A DNA stretch of 24,936 bases from Seminavis robusta (taxonomy: Eukaryota > Bacillariophyta > Bacillariophyceae > Naviculales > Naviculaceae), in the NCBI GenBank assembly GCA_903772945.1, contig CAICTM010001657.1, positions 1 to 24,936 on the forward strand, given 5' to 3'. The notes beneath the pieces were generated by a model, which ran no database searches, was not told the origin of the DNA, and saw nothing but the letters and a program-made list of their open reading frames with translations. Below, in pieces: positions 1-10,446 of this stretch. The first letter of the stretch is position 1; each line of letters opens with the position of its first letter. Both the position numbers and the translations under genes were made by a program.

Positions 1-710
1 GGGAATAGAGAGAGGATGTGCCGGTACATTCTCAGCCAAGGGGGAGCAACAACCAAAGTTGGCGACGAAATTTGGTACCCCTTGTGGGCCGCAACTAACC
101 AAGGCCATTTGGCTGTTTGCCAATGGTTGTACAAAAACGGGGCTAAGGAAGATGCCACAGCCAAAACTTCAGTTTCCATCAGTCCATTGAGTCTCTGCTG
201 GAGTTTGTCAAATGAAAAATGCTGGGAAATTGGCGAATGGTTCTTGGCGAATGGAGCTATTCACAATGATCATTCTGGAGAGATAGACCCCAGTGCCTGG
301 AGTGAATTGATTCGAGGAGGAAAGCAAAAACAGAAACGTCTATTGTCTTGTTCACAGAATGTCCTGAAAAATCGGGATACCTTTCAAGTGTTCCTCATGG
401 GGACTTGTGTTTGCCCAGAGTTCTCTTTGGAAGCACTGGCCACCAAATTGGAGACCAAGCTTGGTTCCAAGAATGCTGCAAAACTGTCTAGATTTGGTGT
501 TGACAGCGGAAAAGCCAAGCTTCTGTGGACCCAACTCTTGGAAACCCGCAAAAAGTCACCAGTTGCAAAGATTAGTGGCCAAGTTGAGTGTTGAAATGTA
601 TCGCAGAATTTGTGGGCGTCAGTGCCAAGGAGCTTGATATCCATCACCGACTAGTGGAGTTCTTGACGACGATATATGCTGAAGAAACAAAGAAAAGCCC
701 CAACAGGTGA
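1..710 (+). CDS. Ankyrin-repeat protein, 3' portion, frameshifted near the C-terminus
   Basis: The reading frame is open from the left window edge (an ATG lies at 16, but no stop precedes it), so the gene probably starts outside. It contains ankyrin-like helices: residues around WAATNQGHLAVCQWLYKNGA, then SPLSLCWS and a second WFLANGA unit. Ankyrin repeats mediate protein-protein contacts; no enzymatic domain is seen. The frame stops at 592-594 after QVEC. A different frame carries a convincing continuation from about 600 to the stop at 708-710 (starting IAEFVGVSAKELDIHHRL and ending KKSPNR). One extra base near 590 would connect the two. I recall similar C-terminal FVGV-type segments in diatom ankyrin proteins, but this is memory, not a search. 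Either a real 1-nt deletion or a consensus error in a T run explains the break. Confidence 0.6.
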
Positions 711-1307
711 TGCCACAATGAGAGGAGTATTCGAAAATGAGGAATGGTACTGGCTAGCTAGGCATGATTTTAATTAAATGAGCGGCACAGCACAGCGAGC
801 TGCTATGGAAGTAGACTATGGAAATTGGATGAGACTTTGCACAAGCTAGGGCGAGGAAGGAGAGGAATCTTTCCCTGTGGTTGGTTTCAAACTGTCGGTC
901 GCAGAACCACTGCGCCTTGTTTGCCGTCTGCATTCAGCGACACGACGCAAGGGCGCCTGAGAGTGCGAAAACGATGCACTGTGTGACGCCTGAGGGGGTA
1001 CCGTATGATCATGGCAATGATATTGTAATGCTGTCCAGCTATCGGTACACGAAGGACTCCGACAGGGTTTGTAACATGTGGACATTTTCGAAGTGGGAAA
1101 CTATGGGTTGTATCTTGAGCTATGATGTGGCGTAACATGAACAAAGGCTTCAAATATTCTGTTGCTAAGCATTGGTTAGTTACATCTATCTTCCATACTC
1201 CAAACCCACTTCCATACGGTATACTGCTGAAGAAACGCAGCATGGGCAGACAAAAAATAAAACAATTGGGCTTTCTCGGATCCAAAGGGCAGCAAGGTAC
1301 GGACTGT
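711..1307. other. Intergenic region between convergent genes
   Basis: About 600 bp lie between the ankyrin gene end and the sulfotransferase stop. Several short open frames exist (for example 881-1135 plus), but none shows a domain, a composition bias or a credible start context. I see nothing else here beyond likely 3' UTRs. Confidence 0.5.
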
Positions 1308-2261
1308 TCATTGCTGCAGAGAGTTGTCGGTCATTGGCTGGGGCACAACAGTTGCCAAACTTCCATTCTTCAAATACTCCGCACACTCCTCGCCCAGTTC
1401 CTCCACTGCCTTCTTTTCGTATGCTTGGCAGTCCTCGTCCGAGAGAAGATCCGCCCAGCGCCCATTGGTCCCCTTGTTGATAAAAGTAGCCCCGCCTCCA
1501 TTCCAGAGGGCTCCCCCCAAAGGAGACATTTGCGACGCGTGCTTCTTCATATAGTCAAAAGTGCAGTGTTCGACCATCTCGTCAAACTTGTCCTCATTGA
1601 TGGGGATCTCCAAGAATTCCGAAATCTCTCGCATCTGTCCACTCAGATCCTTCTTCAAGTCGTTAAAGTGCACAAACTTGACGTTGGGCAGGTCACGGAT
1701 GGCCCACCAAGACTTCATGTGCTCCCAGAATGACCAAAAGGGAGCTCCATCATTGTCAAACCAACTTTTGTAGTACTCCACAGGATCTTCCGAGACGGGC
1801 TTGCCAATCTTGGGACCCACCAGTCCTGGAGTGTCGTTCAAGGCGGCATACCATTCCGCATTGGCGTTCATGTGGTGATGGAACAGAGACCAGGCCACAT
1901 CACGGCCATCCCTAACCACGTAGAGGTATTTGGCCTGGGGAGAAAAGACGAGGGCATCCACGGGGAGATGGGTCTTGACAAAACGGCGGTGCTTTTGTTC
2001 TTCCAGAATAGCAAGCTGGATGGGCTTGGGAGGAACTCGCAGATCCACCCATGGGGAAATTCCGGCCACATCCAGGGTTGTGTCTCCTTGAAAGATGAGT
2101 TGGGAGATGATCTGCTGAGTCCAAGTGGTGCCGCTTTTGCCATAAGTTGCAATGACAATGTCATCATCCCTGAACTTGAAGTCGTTCCACACAGTAGAGT
2201 CAAAGTGGTGGCTTTCCATCTCCTTGGTCTTCTTGGGCCATTGGATAGTAGAGTCCGTCAT
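1308..2261 (-). CDS. Cytosolic-type PAPS-dependent sulfotransferase (Sulfotransfer_1 family)
   Basis: This 317-residue intronless ORF transfers a sulfuryl group from PAPS to a hydroxyl or amine acceptor. The 5'-phosphosulfate loop is visible as TYGKSGTTWTQQI (residues 39-51). KTHLP at 96-100 carries the likely catalytic histidine. YVVRDGRDVAWSLFHHH (114-130) is the 3'-phosphate-binding segment, and FINKGTNGRWADLL (260-273) corresponds to the conserved RKG..G.W motif near the C-terminus, with K in place of R. Length is typical for the family (about 290-330). There is no signal peptide or membrane segment, so a cytosolic enzyme is expected. The start at 2261 gives a normal N-terminus leading into the beta strand before the P-loop. 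It is transcribed away from the ABC transporter, about 1.5 kb apart. The acceptor cannot be told from sequence. No truncation is seen. Confidence 0.9.
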   Translation of the reverse strand: MTDSTIQWPKKTKEMESHHFDSTVWNDFKFRDDDIVIATYGKSGTTWTQQIISQLIFQGDTTLDVAGISPWVDLRVPPKPIQLAILEEQKHRRFVKTHLPVDALVFSPQAKYLYVVRDGRDVAWSLFHHHMNANAEWYAALNDTPGLVGPKIGKPVSEDPVEYYKSWFDNDGAPFWSFWEHMKSWWAIRDLPNVKFVHFNDLKKDLSGQMREISEFLEIPINEDKFDEMVEHCTFDYMKKHASQMSPLGGALWNGGGATFINKGTNGRWADLLSDEDCQAYEKKAVEELGEECAEYLKNGSLATVVPQPMTDNSLQQ

Positions 2262-3039
2262 GGTTGAATATTTTTCTTCTTCTGTTTGATGAATGGTGAT
2301 CGTATTAGCTTTTTAGCTCTTGGTTTTCGAAAATTGTGAGGAAACAATGTGTCGAAGTCGCTGAGTGCCAAGCTGAACGGTGAACGAGCAACGAGCACAC
2401 CGGTACGGGCACGCTTTACGCTGTACGAAGAGCTCCCAACCAGTTGCATTACTAGTGGCGACGTGGCAAACAAGATCCAAACATCCAAACATCAGAAGTG
2501 GGCCCAGCAACTGCCGAGCGGGTACCAGTTCTACCGTAATTGGCATAGATTATTGAGAATGACCAGCCTTCAATAAAACCGGTGGTCATTAGTCAAGCTT
2601 TATCATACCGGTAGGTACGGCGACATGGCGGCGAAGGGCAATTCAAGAAACATGCATACCATACAGAAGATGCTCAGAAATCAGAAAGCTCTCAGAAGCT
2701 ACTGTACACAGACACACAGACCAGGCCACAAAAAAATCTACAGTAACATTAATTAAAAATTGATACCTTTTAACGAACCCTGGTGGAGCCTGGTGACCAG
2801 GTTGAGTCACGTTGAGTGTGGTCTAGCTACATGTACCAGGTAGCTAGTCTACTATGGCGACACGTTCACTTGTTGGGGTTAACGTTGTTGAGTTCTCACG
2901 ACCTAACGTTGCCCGTTGAAAGCTTCGACACTTAATTATTGCGCACTTGAGAACTTGAGAAGCGCTTAAGCTTGAGCTTGAGCGCTTATTAATAGCTTGA
3001 GCTCAATGGTTCCCAAACTGGTATTCTGCTTCGTAAAGC
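2262..3039. other. Non-coding divergent intergenic region, left part
   Basis: This is the upstream region of the sulfotransferase. It holds short imperfect repeats of cctggtg/accaggt around 2780-2850 and of cttgag/gcgctta around 2940-3005. No gene or recognised element is seen. Promoter elements for the sulfotransferase should lie at its left end, but I cannot point to a specific motif. Confidence 0.4.
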
Positions 3040-3425
3040 CTCAGACATTACGAATCCACAGGAAGTCTCAGGACGATCCGGCAATTGGGATTTGTGACGT
3101 CAGTTTCACGACTGAATAGAACTGTCGTCAAACGTGCTTTAAATATGATTTAGGCGACAGTTTGGGCGACCGTTGAAAAATAGGCAACGGTGTAGGCAAC
3201 AGCTAGGATTTAAGCAACCGTTACTAGCATTTAACGGGTTGTTTCTAGAAGCATTAGGCAACAGTTTAGGCAATTGCCTATAAATAGGCAACAATTTAGG
3301 CAATCGCCTAGATTTAAGCAACTGACGGTTGCTTAATGCTTCGATCAACCTTTCAGTCGTGATTCATAACTAGCTAATTGCCGGATCGTCCTGGAAGTGC
3401 TGGTTTGGTTCGTTGAATGACTTCG
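3040..3425. mobile_element. MITE-like non-coding element with inverted terminal repeats
   Basis: The 18-mer caggacgatccggcaatt at 3069-3086 has a perfect reverse complement at 3376-3393. Flanking and inner bases extend this imperfectly: cacgactgaa at about 3107-3116 matches ttcagtcgtg near 3353-3362, and an outer acgaa is shared. The enclosed segment has no coding potential and is A+T-rich. This fits a miniature inverted-repeat transposable element of roughly 350-390 bp. Exact ends and a target-site duplication could not be settled by eye, and the superfamily is unknown. Confidence 0.5.
3150..3340. repeat. Cluster of degenerate aggcaac/aagcaac repeats
   Basis: Inside the MITE-like element the heptamer aggcaac and one-base variants (aggcgac, gggcgac, aagcaac, aggcaat) recur about ten times at irregular 10-30 bp spacing. 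Reverse-complement copies (ggttgctt, tcgcct) also occur. They could be decayed subterminal repeats recognised by a transposase, or a simple degenerated tandem array. Confidence 0.55.
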
Positions 3426-3742
3426 AGTCGTTAAATTGTTTGTAAATATTACTCGTCATCCTGTTTTGTTAGAAAGTGACTCTAAGAATGACCTCATGTA
3501 CAAGTGTACTATGACCACTTTCGGTACAACTGTACCAGTGAAATCCTTGGCACGGTCAGCATTGCCGATCGGTGAAGTGGCTGAACGTCCGCAACGATCG
3601 ACGATCGAACATGACGACCATGACGACGATGTGTGGGTTCAGTGGCCCGCGATGCAGGCAGGTTCACTATCCTTCTTTCAAAAGTGGGAAACTTCATGCT
3701 GAAACCATCGTTCGTTAGCTATAGCTGAACCTTCGAAGAAAA
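3426..3742. promoter_or_regulatory. Putative promoter/5' leader of the ABC transporter
   Basis: This stretch immediately precedes the transporter ATG. An 88-codon frame at 3436-3702 shows no domain and is probably not a gene. cgatcg/gacgat motifs cluster around 3565-3632. No firm TATA or initiator can be assigned, so the promoter role is inferred from position alone. Confidence 0.3.
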
Positions 3743-6700
3743 ATGTGTTTGGAAAACCGAGCAACACCTATTGTCACCAGCAAGAAGCACGATGAGAGCC
3801 TACAATGGCCCGAAGAAGCAACGTCTTTGTCATTGTCTTGTTTGTGTCAAGCTTGGAACAACTGGACGTATGCGTACATGAACCTTGTTTTGTCCAAGGG
3901 GGCATCGGCACTGCAAGAATCGTCTGGTTTGTCTCAAGAGGATCTCTTTTCCGTTCCAAGGGAAATGCAGTCGGATCGGTTGGTTGAACTCTTTGAGCAT
4001 CATTCCACCACCAACAACAATGACACAAAGCGCCAGCGGTATCCCAGCATTTACAAGACACTCTGGAAGATTGCAGCTCCCACATTTGGTCCGGCTGGAC
4101 TGTGCGAATTGCTCGTGGTGGCGTGTCAGACCGGATTGCCCTTGCTAGTGCGACAATTGCTCCACATTTTGGAGACCCATCCGAGTGCGCAAATCATTGG
4201 ACAAGGTCTTCCGTACGCACTGGCTCTCTTTGCCGTGTCCATCTTGAATGCACTGGCCAATCATCGACATCGACACCTCGCCATGAAAACAGGAGTCGCC
4301 TTGAGAGCGGCATTGGTCAATGTTCTCTATCAACACATTCTACAATTATCGCCGGCAGGCAAACAAGGAGTTTCGGCCGGACAAGTCACCAACTTGGTGG
4401 CGGTCGAAACGCAAAAAGTATTTGAAGTCACACAAGATGGACATTTGCTATGGGCATTGCCACTCAGTATCGCATTGGTCTCCATCTTTCTCTATTGGAC
4501 ACTGGGACCTGCCACACTGGTCGGCATTGCCGTGTTGGTCCTCTTTGTACCACTCATTCAACACGTCACGGCTCGCATGTTCCAAGTACGACACCAACGA
4601 ACCAAACTGGTAGATGCTCGTGTCGAACTCATCTCCACCATGCTACAAGGCATGCAAGTCACCAAACTTAACAGTTACGAACACAACTACCATACACGGA
4701 TTCATAACGTGCGAGACCAAGAGTTGACATTGCTCCGAAGTGAAATGATGATTTGGGCGACCACCCTTCTCTTTCAAATATCGTCGCCCGTATTGGCCAC
4801 AGGAATTACCTTTGCCACCTATGTGCTCTTGGACGAACAAAAACATATTTTGACGGCAGCCGATACATTTACCGTATTGTTGCTCTTTTCCGCACTGCGA
4901 TTTCCCATCAACTTTGCGGGACGGTTAATGGGCAAGGCAGCGCAAGCCATGTCGGCATTGGAACGCATTGAAGCCTTTTTGAATCGACCAATCCAGGAAC
5001 AGAAAAAGGATCCCGACACTAATGCCGAGGATTGTAATAGTGACTATAAGAAGGAGGAGGATCCAACAATAATCCCATTGACATTGTCCAAGGTGTCGTT
5101 TGGCGTGGGTGGGAGGATCCAACAAAAAGTCCAGGATGATCAAGCCACAACATACGAGTTTACAGTTTCAGAGTTCGACTTTCGCATTGCCAAGGGACAA
5201 GTTCTGGCGGTCTGCGGTCCTGTGGGGTCGGGAAAATCCACACTGGTCGATGGTATTTTGGGCGAAGCCGAACTACTACTAGCCGATGGAGGAAAGCTCA
5301 TCCAACACGGCAAACTCTCGTACGTGCCGCAAACTCCCTTTATCATCAATCGGACAGTCCGAGAAAACGTCTTGTTTGGATTGCCATTTGATCCCGAACG
5401 ATACAATGCTGTCTTGGATGCCTGTTGCCTGCGACCAGACTTGGAACGATTGGGCGATGCGGGAGACATGACAGAGATTGGAGAGAGGGGTGTGACGTTG
5501 AGTGGAGGACAAAAGCAACGCGTGAGTTTGGCCCGGGCGGCATATGCCAATGCGTCTTTGATCATACTGGACGACCCCTTCAGTGCATTAGATGCGGGAA
5601 CCGGCAAGCAAGTCTTTGAACGATTGATTTCTGGTCCAGGGGCCCTTCTGAAAGATACAGCTGTATTGCTGGTGACACATGCGGCTCATTTCATTACCCA
5701 TCCGGCCATTGATCAGATACTGTTGATTGTGGATGGAGGCAATCAATTTTGTGGATGTTGGGACGAACTAGGATCGTTTCATTCCAAAGATGATAATGTG
5801 AATCGAGCGGTTGAACATATCAAATCATCGGTCCGAGGTGGAGAAGATGAGGGGGGAAGTGGGGAAGATTTGGACTCAGAGTTGACGAAAGGGCAGAACA
5901 AAGATCAACAGCATTCCGCCACGGAGCACGAGAATGAAAAGACCAAATCAGGGAGACTGATACAAGCAGAGAAAAGAGAATATGGCATCTCCAGCTTGAG
6001 TACTTGGATGTTGTGGTTTCGTCGAGCTGGAGGGATGTGCTTCTTTGTGACGCAGGTTCTTCTCTTCGCAGTGGACAAACTTCTCTACGTGGCAGTGGAG
6101 TGGTTCCTAGCGAAGTGGACGGAAGGTGCTGTTGAGCCAGTCACTATATTCAACATGGAGTTCCCAGCTCAGATCGATGGATTGTCGGCGCAAGCGCAAT
6201 ACCTGAAAGTCTACGCGATACTCATTTTACTGTTTGTCCTTGCGGCTTTCTTTCGGGCCGAGTGGGGGGCCATTGGAGGTGTCCGTGCTGCTAAGAATGT
6301 CTTCTACACAATGCTATCCAGTGTCCTGAAAGCTCCAATGTCCTATTTTGAAACTGGTGAGTTGAAATTATTGGTCACGCCCATAACGAGGCAACCAGGC
6401 TCACAGGTTGCTTCATCCTGGATCTCCCAGTACCCATGGGAAGAATATTGAACCGTTTCACTTTTGACACGGATGTGAATGATGTGACTTTGAGTCAAGT
6501 CATGTCCATGTTCATGCTGAGCTGCAGCTGGTATGTAACCGGGGTGGCTCTGCAAATTGCAATTCTGCCCTGGACGGCGCTAGCCATAGTCCCCGTTTCT
6601 GTCATGTACTGGGTACTCATGCTATACTACCGAAAATCGGGCCCAGACCTTCAAAGAATCGAAGCCGTAAGTCGATCCCCACTCCAGTCAATGGTCAGTG

Positions 6701-8005
6701 AATGCTTGGATGGAGCAACCAGCATTCGAGTATTCCAACAGGAAGAGCAGTTTGTCACTCGATACAGAGGAGTTGCGGATAAGAACAGTTCGGCTCTGCT
6801 AAACTTTGTTTCAGCACAAAGATGGGTGGGCGTGAGGATGGAGATGCTGGGGAGTCTGGTTGTTTTGGTTTCATCGGTCTTGGTTGTATGCTTGAACGAT
6901 GTATTGAAGCTAGAGGCTGGACTGGTGGGGCTGCTTATCATGTGGTGTTCAAACTTCACCATTACCTGAACTTCTTGGTGGATACATTCGCAGAGGCAGA
7001 AGCGGCAATTACAGCTATTGAGCGGGTCGACGCCATGGCATCCCTGCCCAGTGAAAAACCCATGGAAACCGATGCTGAACATCAACCGCCGTCTTCTTGG
7101 CCAACGCAGGGTTTGCTCGAATTCAACAATGTCAACCTCAGATATCGAGAAGGATTGCCTTTGGTTTTGAAGAACCTCTCCTTCAAGCTTCCAGCAGGCA
7201 AATCTTGCGGAGTAGTTGGGCGAACTGGGGCCGGGAAAAGTTCAATCACCGTTGCTCTCTTTCGTCTGGTAGAGATTGAGTCCGGGCAAGTGTTGCTGGA
7301 TGGAGTGGACCTTTGCCAGTTGGGTTTATCAGACGTACGAGGACGAGGAATGTCTATCATCCCCCAGGACCCCTTCTTGGCTGGAGCTACACTAAGGGAG
7401 AGCTTGGACCCATTCCAGCTGCACACGGACGCTGAGATATTGGAAGCCCTGCAGTCAGTCCGGCTGGGCGCGAGCAACGCTGAGGATGGGAAGCAACTAT
7501 TGTCTTCGCAGTTGGAGGAGGGAGGGTCCAATTACTCCGTTGGTGAACGACAGCTGCTGAACTTGGCTAGGGCACTCTTGTCTCAACCAAAACTACTTGC
7601 TCTCGACGAAGCCACGGCTAGTATCGATGGAGAGACCGACGCTTTTATCCAGAAGATGCTTCGAACTCGCTTCCCGAACACAACTCTGGTAAGTGAATGA
7701 CTGACTGACTGACTGAATTCTGCCTGCCGTACATCAAATCTCAACATGGCACTTGTCCCTCACGTCCCTTTCTACTGCATCGCAAGATCACAATTGCGCA
7801 CCGCCTGGAAACAATAATGGATTATGATCTTTGTCTGGTGATGGATGCAGGCCAGGCAGTTGAGTTTGGTGCTCCAGCAGAACTGCTAGATATCCGCGGT
7901 GGTGTGTTGGCTGAGCTCGTGGACGCCACTGGAGCGGAAAGCTCAGAGGCACTACGAGGGTTAGCAAAAGAAGCTCAATTGGCAAAGACTCAGGTTACAA
8001 GCTAG
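3743..8005 (+). CDS. Full-length ABCC/MRP-type ABC transporter, three exons, with a 1-nt deletion in exon 2
   Basis: Membrane exporter with two TMD-NBD halves. Exons are 3743-6356, 6431-7688 and 7787-8005; introns have gtgagt..cccag (74 nt) and gtaagt..gcaag (98 nt) borders. The spliced protein would be about 1363 residues, close to ABCC4-like lengths. Residues about 110-420 form TMD1. NBD1 has GPVGSGKST (~492), Q-loop YVPQTPF (~527), LSGGQKQR (~586), Walker [13 protein letters not shown] (~606; D instead of catalytic E, as usual in ABCC NBD1) and H-loop VTH (~643). TMD2 runs from about 750 to 1050. NBD2 has GRTGAGKSS (~1134), signature YSVGERQLL (~1239), [11 protein letters not shown] and IAHRL in exon 3. 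At about 6964, copy 1 reads acctga where copies 2 and 3 have accctga. This stops the frame at 6967-6969, before NBD2. It is either a real null allele or a consensus error. The start fits the ABCC N-terminus ([15 protein letters not shown] motif follows). Confidence 0.9.
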
Positions 8006-8227
8006 GCTAAGATCTCAATAATATCCCTCTAGCGCACTAACTTGAAATGAAATCGACAATGATCTTTAGCTGGTGGTGAATCACCCAGCTACCAGTAGGC
8101 AGGCTGGGTCCCTAACAGGAGGGGCTAAAAGGCTGGGCTCCGGACGGAGACCCGAACACAATCAAACCAAAAGCTGTACTAAGGAGACGGTGGAATTGGA
8201 TATGCTCTGTGCTGCCGGTATCGGTAT
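8006..8227. other. 3' flank of ABC transporter, copy 1
   Basis: This short non-coding stretch likely holds the transporter 3' UTR. It includes a gggtccc...ggagaccc self-complementary patch around 8105-8155. It is nearly the same in copy 3 but clearly diverged in copy 2. Confidence 0.4.
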
Positions 8228-8518
8228 GTGCCACTACCGGGAGAGCAGGAAAACGCATTACACAGCTACAACACCACTACATCATTGTTACTTGATACTA
8301 GTATCTCTTATTCTCTTGCAAGGGCCAGGCACGAATGTGTAAATAGAAGGCTGAAGGAATGGGGCTGCCTCCTTCAGGGGTGGCGCCATTCCCTTGACAA
8401 GCACGGCATGATGTTTCGTGCTGTGGCCAACATTGTGCAGCTCCACATCATGGAGCAGCCAATGTGGCAGGTGGAGTACTATGATAGAGTCAACAATGAG
8501 TTTGACTTTGATTATTAA
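8228..8518 (+). pseudogene. C-terminal remnant of a DDE transposase (PIF/Harbinger-like, DDE_Tnp_4 type), copy 1
   Basis: The frame ends with ARARHECVNRRLKEWGCL, then a WRHSLDKHG and FRAVANIVQLHI segment and VEYYDR near the C-terminus. As I recall, PIF/Harbinger-like DDE transposases end in an RARHE-x-N-R-K-W motif (E being the last catalytic acid) followed by FRH..., FRAVAVITQL and a V-x-Y-x-D tail. Only about the last 70 residues are convincing. The N-terminal DD part is missing, and the putative start at 8228 lies in unrelated sequence. It is therefore a dead fragment captured between the transporter and the methyltransferase. The identification rests on motif memory and needs a profile search. 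Confidence 0.5.
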
Positions 8519-8692
8519 ATAGTTTGTAGTTACTCCTCTAGTTGCAGCTCACTATTAGCCATACATTGACAGTCAACAACCAACCAGTCTATCAGGTGTG
8601 TAATGCTTGTAATGCGTTTTCCTGCTTCTCCCCGTACGGTACCTGGTGCCAAACCAATTAGCCGTTTCCACACTTCGGCGGAGTCGAATCCT

Positions 8693-8975
8693 CAGTCGTC
8701 TTCTAGTTTTTCCCATCTCACCGTTCTTCCGCTGGGTCTCGTTAAAAGCTCTATGTACTCCTCTTTCGTTGTTGCTAAAAGTATTATCTATTTCTAGCTA
8801 GACAACTCGTCTTCTTGCTGCTTTGCTTTCTCTTTTCGACCACCTTCTTCTTCCTCCAATCCCATGCATGAATCTTACTAGTATCATGTCATGCACCTTC
8901 AAGATCATAGGCCAACGTAACGGCACTGGTGGACACCGATAGTGGTTGTACAGCAACATTGACTGCCCATCTCAA
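8693..8975 (-). repeat. 3' flank of FkbM-1 (copy 1), paralogous to 11131-11475
   Basis: Sequence from tttttcccatctcaccg through the C-terminal codons of FkbM-1 is recognisably related to 11131-11475. Shared landmarks are ttaaaagctct, attatctatt, ctgctttgctttctc, the ccatgcatg block and the stretch encoding VQPLSVSTSAVTLA. This indicates a tandem duplication of the FkbM gene with its downstream flank, older than the large palindrome because divergence is much higher. Confidence 0.65.
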
Positions 8976-9033
8976 GTCTTGTGAAAGCTTGGATTGGATG
9001 ATAGGCAAACATTCATCCGTCATGGGAGCCCAT

Positions 9034-10446
9034 TCATCCACGTGCTGCAGCACATCCAAACCGTGTGACTTTCCTTCCCTCCCCAATCATGATGCGCTTG
9101 ACATTGTGATCCGTGCCGCAATTTGATTGGAATGTCTGGAATTCGTTAGGTGAATGTTTCTTGTTGTCGTCCAAAGCAAACCATAAATAAGCTTCTTTTC
9201 CACTATGATCCATCGCTTGGATCAGTGCCTTCCAGTCCTGATGCGATGTCAATGGCACCATCTTTTGCTGTTCCGCCCGTGACCGTGCATCATCGTCGCT
9301 AATGCTTGCCAAAAAGTCTGGCCATACAAATGATTCGATAAGTCGCGGCTGCGTGTCATACTGCTCGTACATGTCTTGTAACAAGTGCAACCCCAGTTCC
9401 GGTCCAACTCCAGCATCGATCTGCCAGCGACTTGGTGGCTGAATGTATGCATTATCATGATGTTATTTTGGGGAAAGTAGAACGATGCAGAACAAACGAT
9501 GTTAGGAGGCGACACGAAAACGGCAAGTCAGCACAAGTATGAACTCAAAACGCAAGCAATCAACTACAGGAAGTAACTGCATTAAACGTACATCCGTGTA
9601 CTGTTCGTACCGTACTACAGTAGTACTTACTCCAAACTCGACGAGCGTGTTTTGAATCCTCTTGGCCGTGAACAGTTGTGCGGCACCTTTGGCAGCCTGT
9701 AGTTCAAATCCTTCCACATCAATCTTGAGGAACGCGATATCGTGTTGTGGTTTGCCATTACTACCATCTGATGATGCCGCCACAAAATCTTGGATACGAA
9801 AGGCGTGCAGTTGTTCTACTCGTAGTGTTGTATTGGTTCGTTCTCCCTCTCGTACGACAGTGCCCAGCTGTCCGTCCATTTTCTTGGCATGCTTCATGCT
9901 AATCGTCTCGTCGTGTTCATCTAGAGCCGCATTGTGATACACCGTGATCCGGTCGGCTACGTTATTCTCTTGCGCCGCTCGGTTTATCAGTTTGCAAAGA
10001 TTCTGTTGGGGTTCCACGGCAATGACGTCGGCCCCCAGTTTCGCCGCAAACAGTGAATACAGTCCGTGATTCGCTCCTACATCGAGGACCAGTGGCGGGC
10101 GTTGCTGTTGTTGTTGTTGTGCCATTCGGATCGCATCTTTCAAAATGGCGTAGCCGTGTATTTCCCGTTGTAAGTGATCGTGCAGCATTCGAATGTGTTT
10201 GAATTTACGAACGGCAAATTGAAGTGGCACGCCGTGGATGTCAATGCTATCAAACAACACCGACGATGGATGAGCGGCTTGTGTATATGGGGTTGGCAAT
10301 GCCACATCATCTCTCTGCACAGTAGTAGTACCAGTATGTGCAATCATGCCATTCACGACAGAAGCCCTCCTGCTGGAGAACCATAACCAGCCAATGGTAG
10401 CTGCCGTTGCTGCTGCAGCTGTTTGGACACGGAAGGGACGAGCCAT
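9034..10446 (-). CDS. FkbM-family SAM-dependent methyltransferase (FkbM-1), copy 1, two exons
   Basis: Exon 1 is 9631-10446 (272 codons); exon 2 is 9034-9438, joined across an intron at 9439-9630 with gtaagt..cag borders. The N-terminus MARPFRVQ plus an Ala-rich stretch and TIGWLWF resembles a short signal anchor, suggesting endomembrane location. Residues 110-115 are a poly-Q run. SAM motif I is LVLDVGANHGLYS (119-131), the acidic post-motif is IAVEP (142-146), and the FkbM signature FLKIDVEGFE is at 239-248. FkbM enzymes O-methylate sugars or polyketides; the substrate here is unknown. Exon 2 continues PPSRWQIDAG and stops at 9034. A different frame downstream (to 8889: LDVLQHVDEW...SAVTLAYDLEGA) looks like the true C-terminus, and the switch lies near 9062-9090. 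All three copies share this shift, so it is ancestral to the triplication. Confidence 0.8.

Noticed and set aside
881..1285. Overlapping short frames on both strands between the ankyrin and sulfotransferase genes
   Set aside because: No motif, no homology I can recognise, and mutually overlapping.
3150..3340. CRISPR-like array
   Set aside because: The repeats are 7 bp, degenerate, on both strands and irregularly spaced, in a eukaryotic context.
3436..3702. 88-codon frame upstream of the transporter
   Set aside because: No recognisable domain, unlikely composition, and it lies where promoter and leader are expected.
6822..7700. A separate gene starting at 6822
   Set aside because: It is the NBD2-containing continuation of the transporter exon after the one-base deletion; its first 40 or so codons are the wrong frame of TMD2.
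7689..7786. The tgac tandem repeat in intron 2 as a regulatory element
   Set aside because: It is a short (about four-unit) microsatellite inside an ordinary intron, conserved in all copies only through duplication.
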